64,000 bases of DNA from Peribacillus faecalis. GTDB lineage: Bacteria > Bacillota > Bacilli > Bacillales > DSM-1321. Under the pieces are notes generated by a model. That model ran no database searches, was not told the origin of the DNA, and saw only the letters and a list, made by a program, of their open reading frames with translations. Made by a program: the position numbers and the translations under genes. Shown in pieces: positions 18,112-26,225 of this stretch. Position 1 is the first letter of the stretch. The number at the start of each line of letters is the position of its first letter. The stretch covers positions 30,030 to 94,029 of the forward strand of contig NZ_JACXSI010000005.1 in NCBI RefSeq assembly GCF_014712675.1, written 5' to 3'.

Positions 18112-18699
18112 ATGTTAATTGTATTAGTACTTTTACTTGCTTATTTAATAGGGAGCATCCCTTCCGGTTTATGGATTGGCAAAATTTTTTACGGCATTGA
18201 TATAAGAGAGCATGGCAGTGGAAACCTAGGCGGAACGAATACGTTCAGAACGCTCGGAAAAAAAGCCGGATTTGCCGTAACAATCATGGACGTACTGAAA
18301 GGAACGCTCGCAACACTTCTGCCTGTCTTCTTTGGTATTGATGCTGAGCTTCATCCGCTTATTACAGGTACAACGGCAGTCGTTGGCCATATGTTTCCTA
18401 TTTTTGCCGGATTCAAAGGTGGTAAAGCGGTAGCAACTTCAGGCGGCATTTTGCTCGGTTATGCACCAATACTATTTCTGATTATATTTGTTGTCTTTTT
18501 TATCAGCTTATACATATGTAAATATGTTTCACTTTCAAGTATGATATGTGCGGTTGCAGCCTTAATTGTCACAATAATCATGCGGGATATACCGCTTATC
18601 ATTGTTGTAGCTGTATTAACGACTTTTATTTTATACAGGCACCGAGCTAATATTAAACGAATTAAAGACGGCACCGAACCAAAGGTAAAATGGATTTAA
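18112..18699 (+). CDS. plsY: Glycerol-3-phosphate acyltransferase (acyl-phosphate dependent)
   Basis: Integral membrane enzyme that transfers the acyl group from acyl-phosphate to glycerol-3-phosphate, the first step of phospholipid synthesis. The 195 residues have about five membrane segments. The three PlsY motifs are visible: IGSIPSGL with [35 protein letters not shown], and the C-terminal RHRANIKRI. The ATG at 18112 is preceded by GAAAGGGC. Followed by a terminator. Confidence 0.96.
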   Translation: MLIVLVLLLAYLIGSIPSGLWIGKIFYGIDIREHGSGNLGGTNTFRTLGKKAGFAVTIMDVLKGTLATLLPVFFGIDAELHPLITGTTAVVGHMFPIFAGFKGGKAVATSGGILLGYAPILFLIIFVVFFISLYICKYVSLSSMICAVAALIVTIIMRDIPLIIVVAVLTTFILYRHRANIKRIKDGTEPKVKWI

Positions 18700-18701
18700 T
18701 A

Positions 18702-18743
18702 AATAAGCCTCTAAAATGGACACGTTTTAGAGGCCTTATTTTT
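18702..18743 (+). terminator. Terminator of plsY
   Basis: CCTCTAAAA / TTTTAGAGG stem extended by AATAAG / CTTATT, ending in a run of T. Confidence 0.8.
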
Positions 18744-18756
18744 TCCGAACAAACTT

Positions 18757-19080
18757 ACTAAAAAGAACCCGCTGCTTCATTCAGTGTTTCTGCTTGGTCT
18801 GCAACTAGACCGAAAGCATATTTAACAATATTATCGATAATATGGATTTGAGTTTAAAATGATACAGAGGAAGTGGAGACAAGCCTGGAATATTTCCTGC
18901 ATTTAATAGAGGAGATAGCATCGTCTGTTTGCCATTTCAAACTCATCCGTACCTGTTTTAACAACGTCTTGTCTTGAACTTTAGCAACAGCTGATTGTAC
19001 CTCTTCCATAAACTTACTCGATTGCTCCGTTTTAAGTCTATTCGTTGACAATATGAATTTATCATTGTCAAAATATAAAC
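18757..19080 (-). pseudogene. Degraded gene remnant of unknown family
   Basis: On the minus strand two protein-like segments lie in different frames. The first contains KFMEEVQSAVAKVQDKTLLK; the second reads IDNIVKYAFGLVADQAETLN and ends at a stop near 18757. There is no plausible start with a ribosome site and no intact frame joins them. This looks like the tail of a decayed gene between plsY and yneR. I do not recognise the family, and the call could be wrong if the segments are chance reading frames. Confidence 0.35.
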
Positions 19081-19107
19081 AAAGATAAAGGGAAAGGAAT
19101 AAAGACA

Positions 19108-19395
19108 ATGAAAATAATAATATCGGATGAGGCCGCAAGATGGTATGAAAATGAATTATCTTTAAAAAGCGGGGATTATGTCCGTTTCTTCGTCCGCTAC
19201 GGCGGAAACAGCACAATTCAAACCGGTTTCTCACTCGGTTTAGCTATTGAAAAGCCTCTTTCCTTAGGAGCTATTTATAAAGAAAACGGAATAAACTATT
19301 TTATTGAAGAGGCAGATTTATGGTATTTTGATTCGAAAGATTTGCTCATTCAGTTTGACCAAGCCGTATCAGAACCTATTTTCACTTATCTTTAG
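19108..19395 (+). CDS. yneR: HesB/YneR-like small protein
   Basis: Small cytosolic protein of the HesB/IscA-like fold (YneR/YqkB group), of unknown function. The 95 residues begin KIIISDEAARWYENEL, and the cysteines needed for iron-sulfur scaffolding in IscA are absent, as in other YneR proteins. The position next to plsY and yneP matches B. subtilis. The ATG follows GGGAAAGGAATA. Terminated by a perfect hairpin shared with the convergent yneP gene. Confidence 0.9.
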   Translation: MKIIISDEAARWYENELSLKSGDYVRFFVRYGGNSTIQTGFSLGLAIEKPLSLGAIYKENGINYFIEEADLWYFDSKDLLIQFDQAVSEPIFTYL

Positions 19396-19402
19396 TACGA
19401 AT

Positions 19403-19427
19403 AAGGTCCTCTGCCATAGAGGACCTT
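19403..19427. terminator. Bidirectional terminator between yneR and yneP
   Basis: Perfect inverted repeat AAGGTCCTCT / AGAGGACCTT with a 5-nt loop between two convergent genes. Confidence 0.8.
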
Positions 19428-19436
19428 GCAGGTTCA

Positions 19437-19865
19437 TTATTCGCTATGTTGCTTTTTATTTTTTTCGTACGCCGCATGCCACTCCGGATAATGTCTGCGT
19501 AACGAAATTGGTCTGAAATTTTCTTTTTTCACACAAGCATGCCATGTTTTTGCTGTAACAGCCACTTCGCCTTCTTCATTGTATATTTCATAGCCATATA
19601 CTGTTTTTATACCGTTATATTCTTCTATCCAAGTATGTACTGTTGCTGTTTGACCGTATGTAAAAGGTTTTTTATAAGCTATTTGAACTTCCATTACAGG
19701 CGATACAATTCCATCTTTCTCCATGTCGATATAATCGAAACCAAGCTCTTTCACAAGTTGTGAGCGCCCTAATTCAAGCCAAACTAAATAATTGGCATGA
19801 TACACAACGCCCATTTGGTCCGTCTCTGCATAACGCACTTCAATCTCTTTTTTTGCAATAATCAA
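19437..19865 (-). CDS. yneP: Acyl-CoA thioesterase, 4HBT/hotdog family (YneP)
   Basis: Hot-dog fold thioesterase that would hydrolyse an acyl-CoA; substrate unknown. The 142 residues show the 4-hydroxybenzoyl-CoA thioesterase pattern: VRYAETDQMGVVYHANYLVWLELGR with the conserved aspartate and H-A-N-Y, then the PFTYGQ strand. Its place between yneR and the sspN region agrees with B. subtilis yneP. Confidence 0.92.
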   Translation of the reverse strand: MIIAKKEIEVRYAETDQMGVVYHANYLVWLELGRSQLVKELGFDYIDMEKDGIVSPVMEVQIAYKKPFTYGQTATVHTWIEEYNGIKTVYGYEIYNEEGEVAVTAKTWHACVKKENFRPISLRRHYPEWHAAYEKNKKQHSE

Positions 19866-19950
19866 TATAACTTCCCTCCTTTTCTCAAGATTATTTTAAC
19901 ATAAGGAATCCCTTGATGGATAAAAAGGATGTGCTTCCATTAAAATACGG

Positions 19951-19989
19951 AAAGCCTCTTGCAGTTATCGCTAACTTTTAAGAGGCTTT
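19951..19989 (-). terminator. Terminator after sspN
   Basis: AAAGCCTCTT and AAGAGGCTTT form a 10-bp stem around a 19-nt loop, about 40 bp after the sspN stop codon. Confidence 0.7.
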
Positions 19990-20029
19990 TCATTTTAATA
20001 TAAATAATCATTGTAATACAGTAGTTTCT

Positions 20030-20173
20030 TTATTCACCCTTCGTTTGAATAACTTGCGGGTGCTGCCCAGACTGATCCTGCATTTGTTTTCCTTTATTAT
20101 TGCCGGCAGAGCGAGATTGTGTACCGATATGACTCGGAACAAATGGTTTTGAGTTCTTTTTAGGATTTCCCAT
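20030..20173 (-). CDS. sspN: Small acid-soluble spore protein N
   Basis: A 47-residue minor spore-core protein made in the developing forespore. It begins [18 protein letters not shown] and ends VIQTKGE, which I recognise as the SspN pattern (MGN, then PSH(L/I)GT, then the QTKGE tail). The ATG has a consensus AAGGAGG site 6 nt upstream. It sits between yneP and yneN as in B. subtilis. No tlp gene was found beside it, although B. subtilis has one there. Confidence 0.9.
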   Translation of the reverse strand: MGNPKKNSKPFVPSHIGTQSRSAGNNKGKQMQDQSGQHPQVIQTKGE

Positions 20174-20230
20174 GAAATTCCCTCCTTTTCACTCTTATTA
20201 TGAATCGGAAGGAACAAATTCATGTATGTA

Positions 20231-20362
20231 CTACTCTGCTTTTTGCATATACTTTTTTTCCAATTTTGCTTCAATTCTTTCGAGAGCTTTTAAATCTTTC
20301 AACAGCTCATTTTTATTTTCAAGCACTAAATCTGCAAATGAAAGCTTTCTTCTTCTCTTCAT
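20231..20362 (-). CDS. FbpB-like small basic protein
   Basis: A 43-residue, strongly basic protein: MKRRRKLSFADLVLENKNEL, then a helical Lys/Glu-rich tail. It resembles the FbpB family; in B. subtilis FbpB is a Fur-regulated small protein that helps the FsrA RNA act in iron sparing. I see no convincing Fur box upstream, so iron control is not shown here. It is transcribed in the same direction as sspN, 57 bp upstream of it. The start is the ATG at 20362 after GGTGAAATC. Confidence 0.65.
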   Translation of the reverse strand: MKRRRKLSFADLVLENKNELLKDLKALERIEAKLEKKYMQKAE

Positions 20363-20504
20363 GATTTCACCCACTTAACATTTTCTTAACAATAGCTTTG
20401 CCATATTTGCACCACTTTATGTCACTATTAATGCAAATACCATAATTATCTATATTCAGATTAATATGAAAAGAAAGGTGATATCAAAAATGTGTTTTTA
20501 TTAC

Positions 20505-21011
20505 TCAGATTTCATTCAACACATCTTCAAGCTGTTCATCTGTAATCTGTCCGAGATGTTTTTTCGCAATTTTGCCGTCCACATCTATAAAATATGTGGT
20601 CGGTAAACTTATTACTTGGTAGCGTTCTGATACTTCATCTTCCTCATCTAATAAGACAGGGAATGTTACAGCATATTGATCGGTAAATCCTTTTACATCA
20701 TTGTGGGCGTCCATATTGACAGCCAATATGACAACATCTTCTTTATTTTCGGAATAAACAGCCTGTAAATCCGGCATCTCTTCTCTGCAAGGTTTACACC
20801 ATGTAGCCCAGAAATTCAAAACGACTTTTTTCCCCTCATAATCCGACAGTTTTACACTCTCGCCATTAAGCGTCTGCAAACTGAAATCCGGCGCCTTTAT
20901 TCCCGTTTTCAAACCTGGTGAAGTCTCCTCCTGCTCCGCCTCTAGCGCCTGGACCATCGCGATTACAATCAGGAGCACTAATACTGCACCAGCAGCGACT
21001 TTCTTGACCAT
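20505..21011 (-). CDS. yneN: Membrane-anchored thioredoxin-like protein (YneN/ResA type)
   Basis: Extracytoplasmic thiol-disulfide oxidoreductase of the TlpA/ResA class. The 168 residues have an uncleaved N-terminal membrane anchor (about residues 6-24) and a thioredoxin fold with active site WCKPC (FWATWCKPCREEMP) and cis-proline loop SLPTTYFID. ResA-like proteins reduce apocytochrome c or other secreted proteins; the specific partner of YneN is not known. Preserved next to sspN as in B. subtilis. It marks the left border of the accessory block. Confidence 0.88.
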   Translation of the reverse strand: MVKKVAAGAVLVLLIVIAMVQALEAEQEETSPGLKTGIKAPDFSLQTLNGESVKLSDYEGKKVVLNFWATWCKPCREEMPDLQAVYSENKEDVVILAVNMDAHNDVKGFTDQYAVTFPVLLDEEDEVSERYQVISLPTTYFIDVDGKIAKKHLGQITDEQLEDVLNEI

Positions 21012-21103
21012 ACGTCTCCCCCTTAAAATTCCATTCTTTCTTTATTTTAGCTGACAAACAAATGATGGACAAATGAATTATCTTTGTCATACTGCTTACC
21101 GCT

Positions 21104-21132
21104 TAAAAAAGAACCTTGGTTACCCAAGGTCC
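21104..21132 (-). terminator. Terminator of the SDR-metallohydrolase pair
   Basis: On the minus strand ACCTTGG and CCAAGGT form a stem followed by TCTTTTTT, a few bases past the hydrolase stop codon. Confidence 0.8.
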
Positions 21133-21139
21133 GCGTCTA

Positions 21140-22093
21140 TCATGTATTGAGAATGGAGTAATAATAAAACACACCGTCCCGCTCTTCCATCGTTATTTCT
21201 TTCACTGAAGATAAGTAAATCAAATTAGTGATTGTTTGTAAAAAGCCGGAAATTTTCCTGTCTGCCGGTTGGTCAGCACCATATATGCTTTCAGATATTT
21301 GGAACGCTGTTTTCTTGCCTTCTTGAACAGCTAAAATAATTTGATTCCATCTTTTCTTGTAATGTAATCTCATATCCTCTAGTCTAATTGTCAAATTAGG
21401 GATTATGTCACCATGGCCAGGTAAAACATACTGTACTGATAGCGACTGCAACTTCTCAAGTGACCGCAAATATAACTCCAATGGATTTTCTTTCATATTG
21501 GTGGCCATTACAATAGGATTTAACGCTTGTAAAATATGGTCCCCGATGAACAATACTTGATTGTTTGAATCATAGAATGAAAAATGATCAGGTGAATGAC
21601 CCGGTGTCCAAATACTCTCATAGCAGCTATCACCGATTAATATTTGTTCTCCTTCTTCAAATAGATAGTTCGGCTCAAATAGATAGGAAGTATAATTGTA
21701 ATAGGTATTATTCTGATCCAGTGGCGGTCCGCCATTAGATAGAGAGAGTGAGGTGAGCGGATTTGAATATACGTTCCCTTCAAATGCGGACAAAATCTCT
21801 TGAATTTCTTTAAACCCGACTTTTGAAATCCATACTTCAGCATTATATTTTTTTTGAAACCAGCCGGCTAAACCGATATGATCTGTATGCGAGTGAGTCA
21901 GAACCACTTTTTCAATAGGCTTATTATTAGGAAATATAGCTTCCCATATCGCAATTGCCTCTTCTGTATGATCTCCTGTATCAACAATGGTATAACCATT
22001 GCTTCCTTCTACTATATAACAATTTACTGCACCTAAATCATAGGGAATAGGAATACTCAATTGATGAATATGGTCTGTTATTTTTTTTAGCAT
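21140..22093 (-). CDS. MBL-fold metallo-hydrolase
   Basis: Metallo-beta-lactamase fold hydrolase, probably binuclear zinc, substrate unknown. The motif THSHTDH supplies the HxHxDH ligands, followed by GHSPDH and LPGHGD with the later histidine ligands. The protein has a C-terminal winged-helix-like extension seen in LACTB2-like members. Length is 317 residues from the ATG at 22093; a GTG at 22108 is too close to its ribosome site. It follows the SDR gene by 27 bp and likely shares its transcript. Thioester or lactone hydrolysis would fit the neighbouring CoA-based catabolism but is only inference. Confidence 0.82.
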   Translation of the reverse strand: MLKKITDHIHQLSIPIPYDLGAVNCYIVEGSNGYTIVDTGDHTEEAIAIWEAIFPNNKPIEKVVLTHSHTDHIGLAGWFQKKYNAEVWISKVGFKEIQEILSAFEGNVYSNPLTSLSLSNGGPPLDQNNTYYNYTSYLFEPNYLFEEGEQILIGDSCYESIWTPGHSPDHFSFYDSNNQVLFIGDHILQALNPIVMATNMKENPLELYLRSLEKLQSLSVQYVLPGHGDIIPNLTIRLEDMRLHYKKRWNQIILAVQEGKKTAFQISESIYGADQPADRKISGFLQTITNLIYLSSVKEITMEERDGVFYYYSILNT

Positions 22094-22120
22094 AAATGCT
22101 AAAGACACCCCTTCCTATAT

Positions 22121-22873
22121 TTAGCGAGCTTTAACGGTTCCTCCATCCACCATTAGAGTATGCCCTGTTATATAATTAGCATCATCGCTTGCAAGGAATA
22201 CCGCTACTCTTCCAATATCTTCTTCGCAATCCCCCATTCGGCGAAGCGGTATTAATGAAATCATTTTCTCATATGCATTCGGATGGGTTTCCTGCATCCG
22301 TTCTACTCCAGGTGAATTAGCTAATGGAGCAATAACATTCACATTAATCCCGAATCGTCCCCATTCATTTGCAGCGACACGGGTTATTGCACGAACGGCC
22401 TCTTTTGATGCAGCATATGATGCTTGTCTGGCTAACCCATCCAAACCGGCACCTGATGCAAAATTGATTACTTTTCCTTTTGTTTCCTTTAGATAAGGAA
22501 GCGAGCTTTGCATTAATGTAAAAGTAGCCCACAGGCCTGTATTTAAGGATAAATCCATAATTTCTTCTGTTGTTTCTTCAATAGTAGCCATTTTTGATGA
22601 ATGCGCATTATTGACTAATATGTCTAATTTCCCGAATTTTTCAACCGTCAGCTCAATCAAACCAGACAGGATTTTACGATCAGACAAATCCGCTTGGACA
22701 TACAGGGCTTCGCCTCCTAGTTCCAATAATTCCTTCTCCGTTCTTTTACCTTTTTCTTCATTTAATCCAATAAATACGATGGAGGCCCCTTCTTTTATAA
22801 ACGCACGACAAATGCCGCGCCCTATTCCTGAAGAACCGCCTGTAACGAAAGCAACTTTACCTTTTAATTTCAT
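22121..22873 (-). CDS. Short-chain dehydrogenase/reductase (SDR)
   Basis: NAD(P)-dependent oxidoreductase of the classical SDR type, 250 residues. Cofactor motif TGGSSGIGRG is near residue 11, NNAH is in the usual NNAG place, and the catalytic Tyr and Lys are in YAASK. The C-terminal ITGHTLMVDGG is typical of FabG-like members. The ATG at 22873 has AAAAGGAGAGGG upstream. First gene of a two-gene unit with the MBL hydrolase, divergent from an amidohydrolase gene. Specific substrate unknown. Confidence 0.88.
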   Translation of the reverse strand: MKLKGKVAFVTGGSSGIGRGICRAFIKEGASIVFIGLNEEKGKRTEKELLELGGEALYVQADLSDRKILSGLIELTVEKFGKLDILVNNAHSSKMATIEETTEEIMDLSLNTGLWATFTLMQSSLPYLKETKGKVINFASGAGLDGLARQASYAASKEAVRAITRVAANEWGRFGINVNVIAPLANSPGVERMQETHPNAYEKMISLIPLRRMGDCEEDIGRVAVFLASDDANYITGHTLMVDGGTVKAR

Positions 22874-22927
22874 ATTCCCTCTCCTTTTGTATTTTTTTGT
22901 CATAAAAAATATGGTTATATATAAATA

Positions 22928-22941
22928 AGCAAACGTTTTTC
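22928..22941. promoter_or_regulatory. cre-like site between SDR and amidohydrolase genes
   Basis: On the minus strand GAAAAACGTTTGCT agrees with the cre consensus TGWAARCGYTWNCW at 12 of 14 positions (first two differ). It lies in the 94-bp divergent promoter region. Confidence 0.35.
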
Positions 22942-22967
22942 TTGAATGACAAGGAGGTTCTAATGCC

Positions 22968-24515
22968 ATGCAGCAGCCTGCTGATTTAGTAATTGAAAAT
23001 ATAATCGTCATTACGATGGACTCAACGCGACCTGAAGCCAAAGGTATTGCCGTTTTTGATGGGAAAATTATTGGTCTACTAGAAAATGATCATACCCCAT
23101 GGCCATTAACCCCGAATGGGCAAAGATTAGATGGTAAAGGGATGACTTTGTTACCCGGATTAATCGATGCACATTGCCATCTTCGTGCTCAAATTGGCTA
23201 TAATCAAGCTGTGCGATGCGGTTTCCCAGATGTAAATAGCATAGATGAAATAATCCTCTTACTTCGAAATCAAGCAAACAAACTAGAGAATGGAACCTGG
23301 ATTAAAGCCAATGGCTACGATCCTTTCTATCTTAAAGAACAGCGGCATCCTACACGATGGGATCTCGATTGCGCAACTGAACAACATCCTATCAGGCTTC
23401 GACATATAACACGCCATGTATCTGTATTAAATAGTAAAGCACTATCAATTGCGGGAATTGGACCCGATTCAATCGACCCGCCAGGAATTACAGTAGAACG
23501 TATAGGAAATAGCGGTATCCCAACCGGTATTATTTATGGAGGGGATGCATGGTTATCTCAACATTTTGTAACATCGGCTTCTTCGGAGCAACTCCGAAAG
23601 GGTGCACAAAAATTACATTGGCAACTAATAAGCAAAGGCATAACTTCCGTACATGATGCGACTCCTACAAACACATTAACTGATTTACAATTTTGGATCG
23701 ACTGTATAAAAGAATTTTGGAGCATTTCTATTTCATTAATGTCGAATATCCAAAATCACCACATCCTCAAAGAGCATTATTCAAAAGAAACAACAAACGA
23801 AATGATAACCAAACTGGAAATGGGTCCAATTAAAGTTGTCATAGAAAATATCCCTGATTTGCTACCTAGCCCGAATGAATTGAAAATGATTGCAGTAGAA
23901 GCCGCCAAGCGAAAAATACCATTAGCAATTCATGTTGTGACACCTGAAATGGTTTGGGCTGCATTAGATGCTATCCAATATGCAAAAGAAGTCCATCCGA
24001 ATGATCTGGTTAATCGTTTGGAACATTTAAGTTTATGCCCGGAAGGACTTTTATCCGATATAGAAGCGTTAAACTTATTAGTTGTAACAAATCCTAGCTT
24101 AATTTATGACCATGGGGACCGATACTTAAAAAATGTAGATCCGACAGAGCACAGTTGGCTTTATCGAATGAAAAGCATACAAGATTACGGTATAATTCTT
24201 GCAGCCGGATCAGATGCACCTGTCGCAACAGTCGATCCATGGATTTCTATTGCGACAGCGTGTTCCAGAAAGACTAAAAGCGGACAAACGCTTTCACTGG
24301 GTGAGAAGCTTACTCGTTGGGATGCAATAGCTTTATACACAACTAAAGCGGCTCTAGCTGCCGGCTGGGAAACAAAGCGCGGCATGATTCGTCCTAACTT
24401 TCATGCTGACTTCCTATTAGTGAATCATCATCCATTAACATGCTCGCTTGACAATCTTTATAAAATGCAAGTTCAGCAGACGTGGATTGATGGACAACTT
24501 GTATACGAAAAATGA
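22968..24515 (+). CDS. Amidohydrolase family protein, YtcJ/NfdA-like
   Basis: Metal-dependent hydrolase of the amidohydrolase superfamily (COG1574-like), which includes N-substituted formamide deformylase. The 515 residues carry the N-terminal beta-sandwich start, the metal motif LLPGLIDAHCHLRAQ, AIHVVT, a histidine in NRLEHLS, and AAGSDAPVATVDPW with the C-terminal metal aspartate. No signal peptide, so cytosolic. It is divergent from the SDR gene and 106 bp upstream of the IclR regulator gene. Substrate unknown; an amide- or ester-type entry substrate is a guess. Confidence 0.85.
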   Translation: MQQPADLVIENIIVITMDSTRPEAKGIAVFDGKIIGLLENDHTPWPLTPNGQRLDGKGMTLLPGLIDAHCHLRAQIGYNQAVRCGFPDVNSIDEIILLLRNQANKLENGTWIKANGYDPFYLKEQRHPTRWDLDCATEQHPIRLRHITRHVSVLNSKALSIAGIGPDSIDPPGITVERIGNSGIPTGIIYGGDAWLSQHFVTSASSEQLRKGAQKLHWQLISKGITSVHDATPTNTLTDLQFWIDCIKEFWSISISLMSNIQNHHILKEHYSKETTNEMITKLEMGPIKVVIENIPDLLPSPNELKMIAVEAAKRKIPLAIHVVTPEMVWAALDAIQYAKEVHPNDLVNRLEHLSLCPEGLLSDIEALNLLVVTNPSLIYDHGDRYLKNVDPTEHSWLYRMKSIQDYGIILAAGSDAPVATVDPWISIATACSRKTKSGQTLSLGEKLTRWDAIALYTTKAALAAGWETKRGMIRPNFHADFLLVNHHPLTCSLDNLYKMQVQQTWIDGQLVYEK

Positions 24516-24544
24516 TTCGGTACGCCCTCCCCAAATACCAAGAA

Positions 24545-24573
24545 TTGTTATTCATCGGCAAGTAAAGTATAAT
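24545..24573 (+). promoter_or_regulatory. SigA-type promoter of the IclR gene
   Basis: TTGTTA (24545-24550) and TATAAT (24568-24573) are separated by 17 bp and lie just upstream of the IclR palindrome. Confidence 0.6.
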
Positions 24574-24592
24574 GAACTAATATATACAGAAA

Positions 24593-24608
24593 ATTCAGTC
24601 TTCTGAAT
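24593..24608. promoter_or_regulatory. Palindrome, candidate IclR operator
   Basis: ATTCAG-TCTT-CTGAAT is an exact 6-4-6 inverted repeat. It lies just downstream of the predicted transcription start and 13 bp before the IclR start codon. Autorepression is inferred from position. Confidence 0.5.
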
Positions 24609-24621
24609 AACGGAGGAGCCT

Positions 24622-25407
24622 ATGTCTTCGAAACAAACAACACATCGATTAAGTACAGTAGATAATGCAATGTCGCTATTAGCCTTATTTCTAAAATATG
24701 AATCTGTCGGATTAATTGATATAGAGCGTGAAACCGGTGTAAGTAAAACGGCTGCATTTCGTTTAGCAGCAACGATGGTCGATCGCGGCTTTTTAGTAAA
24801 AGATGCAAGAACGAAACGCTACTATCCTGGAACAATCCTTTTTCAATTGGTTCACAAATTTCAAATGAATGATATTGTTAAAGTTTCAGAACCTTTTATA
24901 CAAGAGTTGGCCCATAAAACGAATGAATCCGTATATTTATCGATTCGCTCAGGTAATCATTATATACATTTAACCGGGGTGCCTAGTACATATCCTGTTA
25001 AAGTGACCAGCCCTATCGGCAATGAAATCCAATTACATATAGGTGCTGCTGGTAAAATCCATCTGGCTTACATGGCTTCTCCAGATTATGAGAATTATAT
25101 TAATAAAACAGACTTAAAAACGTATACTCAAGAAGCCATTACTGACCCAACTCTCCTCAGCCATGAGTTACAGCACGTAAAAGATAAAGGCTACGCACTC
25201 AGCTTAGGTGAAGGTTTTCCCGACAGCGGCGGAATATCGGCACCTATATGGGGCTTAGGAGAAGAACCAGCCGCCTCATTAAGTATATTAATTCCTTTAA
25301 CACGGCTTACAGAAGAAAAAATCCAAGAATTAATCAGCCTTGTTGTAGAATACTCTGATAAGATTACAATCGAATTCACATCCAAAAATCGAACTGAATC
25401 ACAGTAA
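24622..25407 (+). CDS. IclR family transcriptional regulator
   Basis: DNA-binding regulator with an N-terminal winged helix (about residues 10-70; recognition region SKTAAFRLAATMVDRGF) and a C-terminal effector domain (GAAGKIHLAYM, then GISAPIWG). IclR proteins commonly sense small aromatic or carboxylic acids and control adjacent catabolic genes. It is convergent with the large acyl-CoA catabolic run and follows an amidohydrolase gene, so either may be its target. The ATG has CGGAGG upstream; the palindrome before it suggests autoregulation. Confidence 0.9.
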   Translation: MSSKQTTHRLSTVDNAMSLLALFLKYESVGLIDIERETGVSKTAAFRLAATMVDRGFLVKDARTKRYYPGTILFQLVHKFQMNDIVKVSEPFIQELAHKTNESVYLSIRSGNHYIHLTGVPSTYPVKVTSPIGNEIQLHIGAAGKIHLAYMASPDYENYINKTDLKTYTQEAITDPTLLSHELQHVKDKGYALSLGEGFPDSGGISAPIWGLGEEPAASLSILIPLTRLTEEKIQELISLVVEYSDKITIEFTSKNRTESQ

Positions 25408-25473
25408 AAATAGATTTCATATTCTTTAAGCGACTTATCTTTAATGTGCTGTCCAATATGCTAGGATGAGTCG

Positions 25474-26199
25474 CTATTTCATTAACCATGATCTTTCTAC
25501 AAGAATCTTTTCTCTCAAGATACCTTGCTGTAAGGATACATCCATACTGTCAGCTACTAATGATTTGATCATCGCTGACGATTTTGCATTTTTCGCAACC
25601 ACTTTTTTCATATAATGAATGGCTGTTTCCAATAATACTTCACTATTTATTATTTTGCTGATTAGTTTCTTTTTATAGCCTTCTACTGCAGTTATTCGAT
25701 TGCCATTGAAAGCAAATTCTAACGATAACCCCTGTGGCATGAGTCTAGGGAGACTTTGTGTACCTCCTGCTGCCGGCAACATACCTAGTTTAGCCTCTGG
25801 CAATGATAGTATTGTATCTGGCGCTGCAAATCTGAAATCACAAAGCATGGACATCTCTAATCCTGAACCAACCGCAAAACCATGAAGAACTGCAGCTATA
25901 GGCTTCGGAAGTCTGCGAATTTCTTCCCATAAATCTCTTTGCAACCTTATTCTGCGCTTTTCAATGACGGTTGGACGGGTGCCGAATTCTGTTAAATCTG
26001 CTCCTGCACAAAATCCCTTTCCGGCTCCGCATATAACCACAGCATAGACCGTTGGATCGTCTTTGATCATCAAAATTATTTCATATAATTGATCTCTCAT
26101 TTCCACATTAAAAGCATTCAATTTCTCGGGACGATTTAACGTAATAACGGCGATTTGCCCATTCTTCTCAAGTTTGACCACGGGTTCAATAACACTCAT
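25474..26199 (-). CDS. Enoyl-CoA hydratase/isomerase family protein
   Basis: Crotonase-fold enzyme, 241 residues, the last gene of the long minus-strand catabolic run. Oxyanion segments (AGADLTEF, HGFAVGSGLEMSMLCD) and both catalytic glutamates of hydratases (in GLEMS and LPEAKLGMLPAAGG) are present, so hydratase activity is plausible. The C-terminal end is short. It follows another crotonase gene by 26 bp. The physiological enoyl-CoA is unknown. Confidence 0.83.
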   Translation of the reverse strand: MSVIEPVVKLEKNGQIAVITLNRPEKLNAFNVEMRDQLYEIILMIKDDPTVYAVVICGAGKGFCAGADLTEFGTRPTVIEKRRIRLQRDLWEEIRRLPKPIAAVLHGFAVGSGLEMSMLCDFRFAAPDTILSLPEAKLGMLPAAGGTQSLPRLMPQGLSLEFAFNGNRITAVEGYKKKLISKIINSEVLLETAIHYMKKVVAKNAKSSAMIKSLVADSMDVSLQQGILREKILVERSWLMK

Positions 26200-26225
26200 A
26201 ATTCCCCTTCTTTCTCCTGAGAATT

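Noticed and set aside
20490-20607. Plus-strand ORF with AAAGGTGAT before an ATG, beginning MCFYYSDFIQH
   Set aside because: It runs antisense through the end of yneN, is short, and its peptide looks like a reverse reading of the thioredoxin gene; the ribosome site is probably chance.
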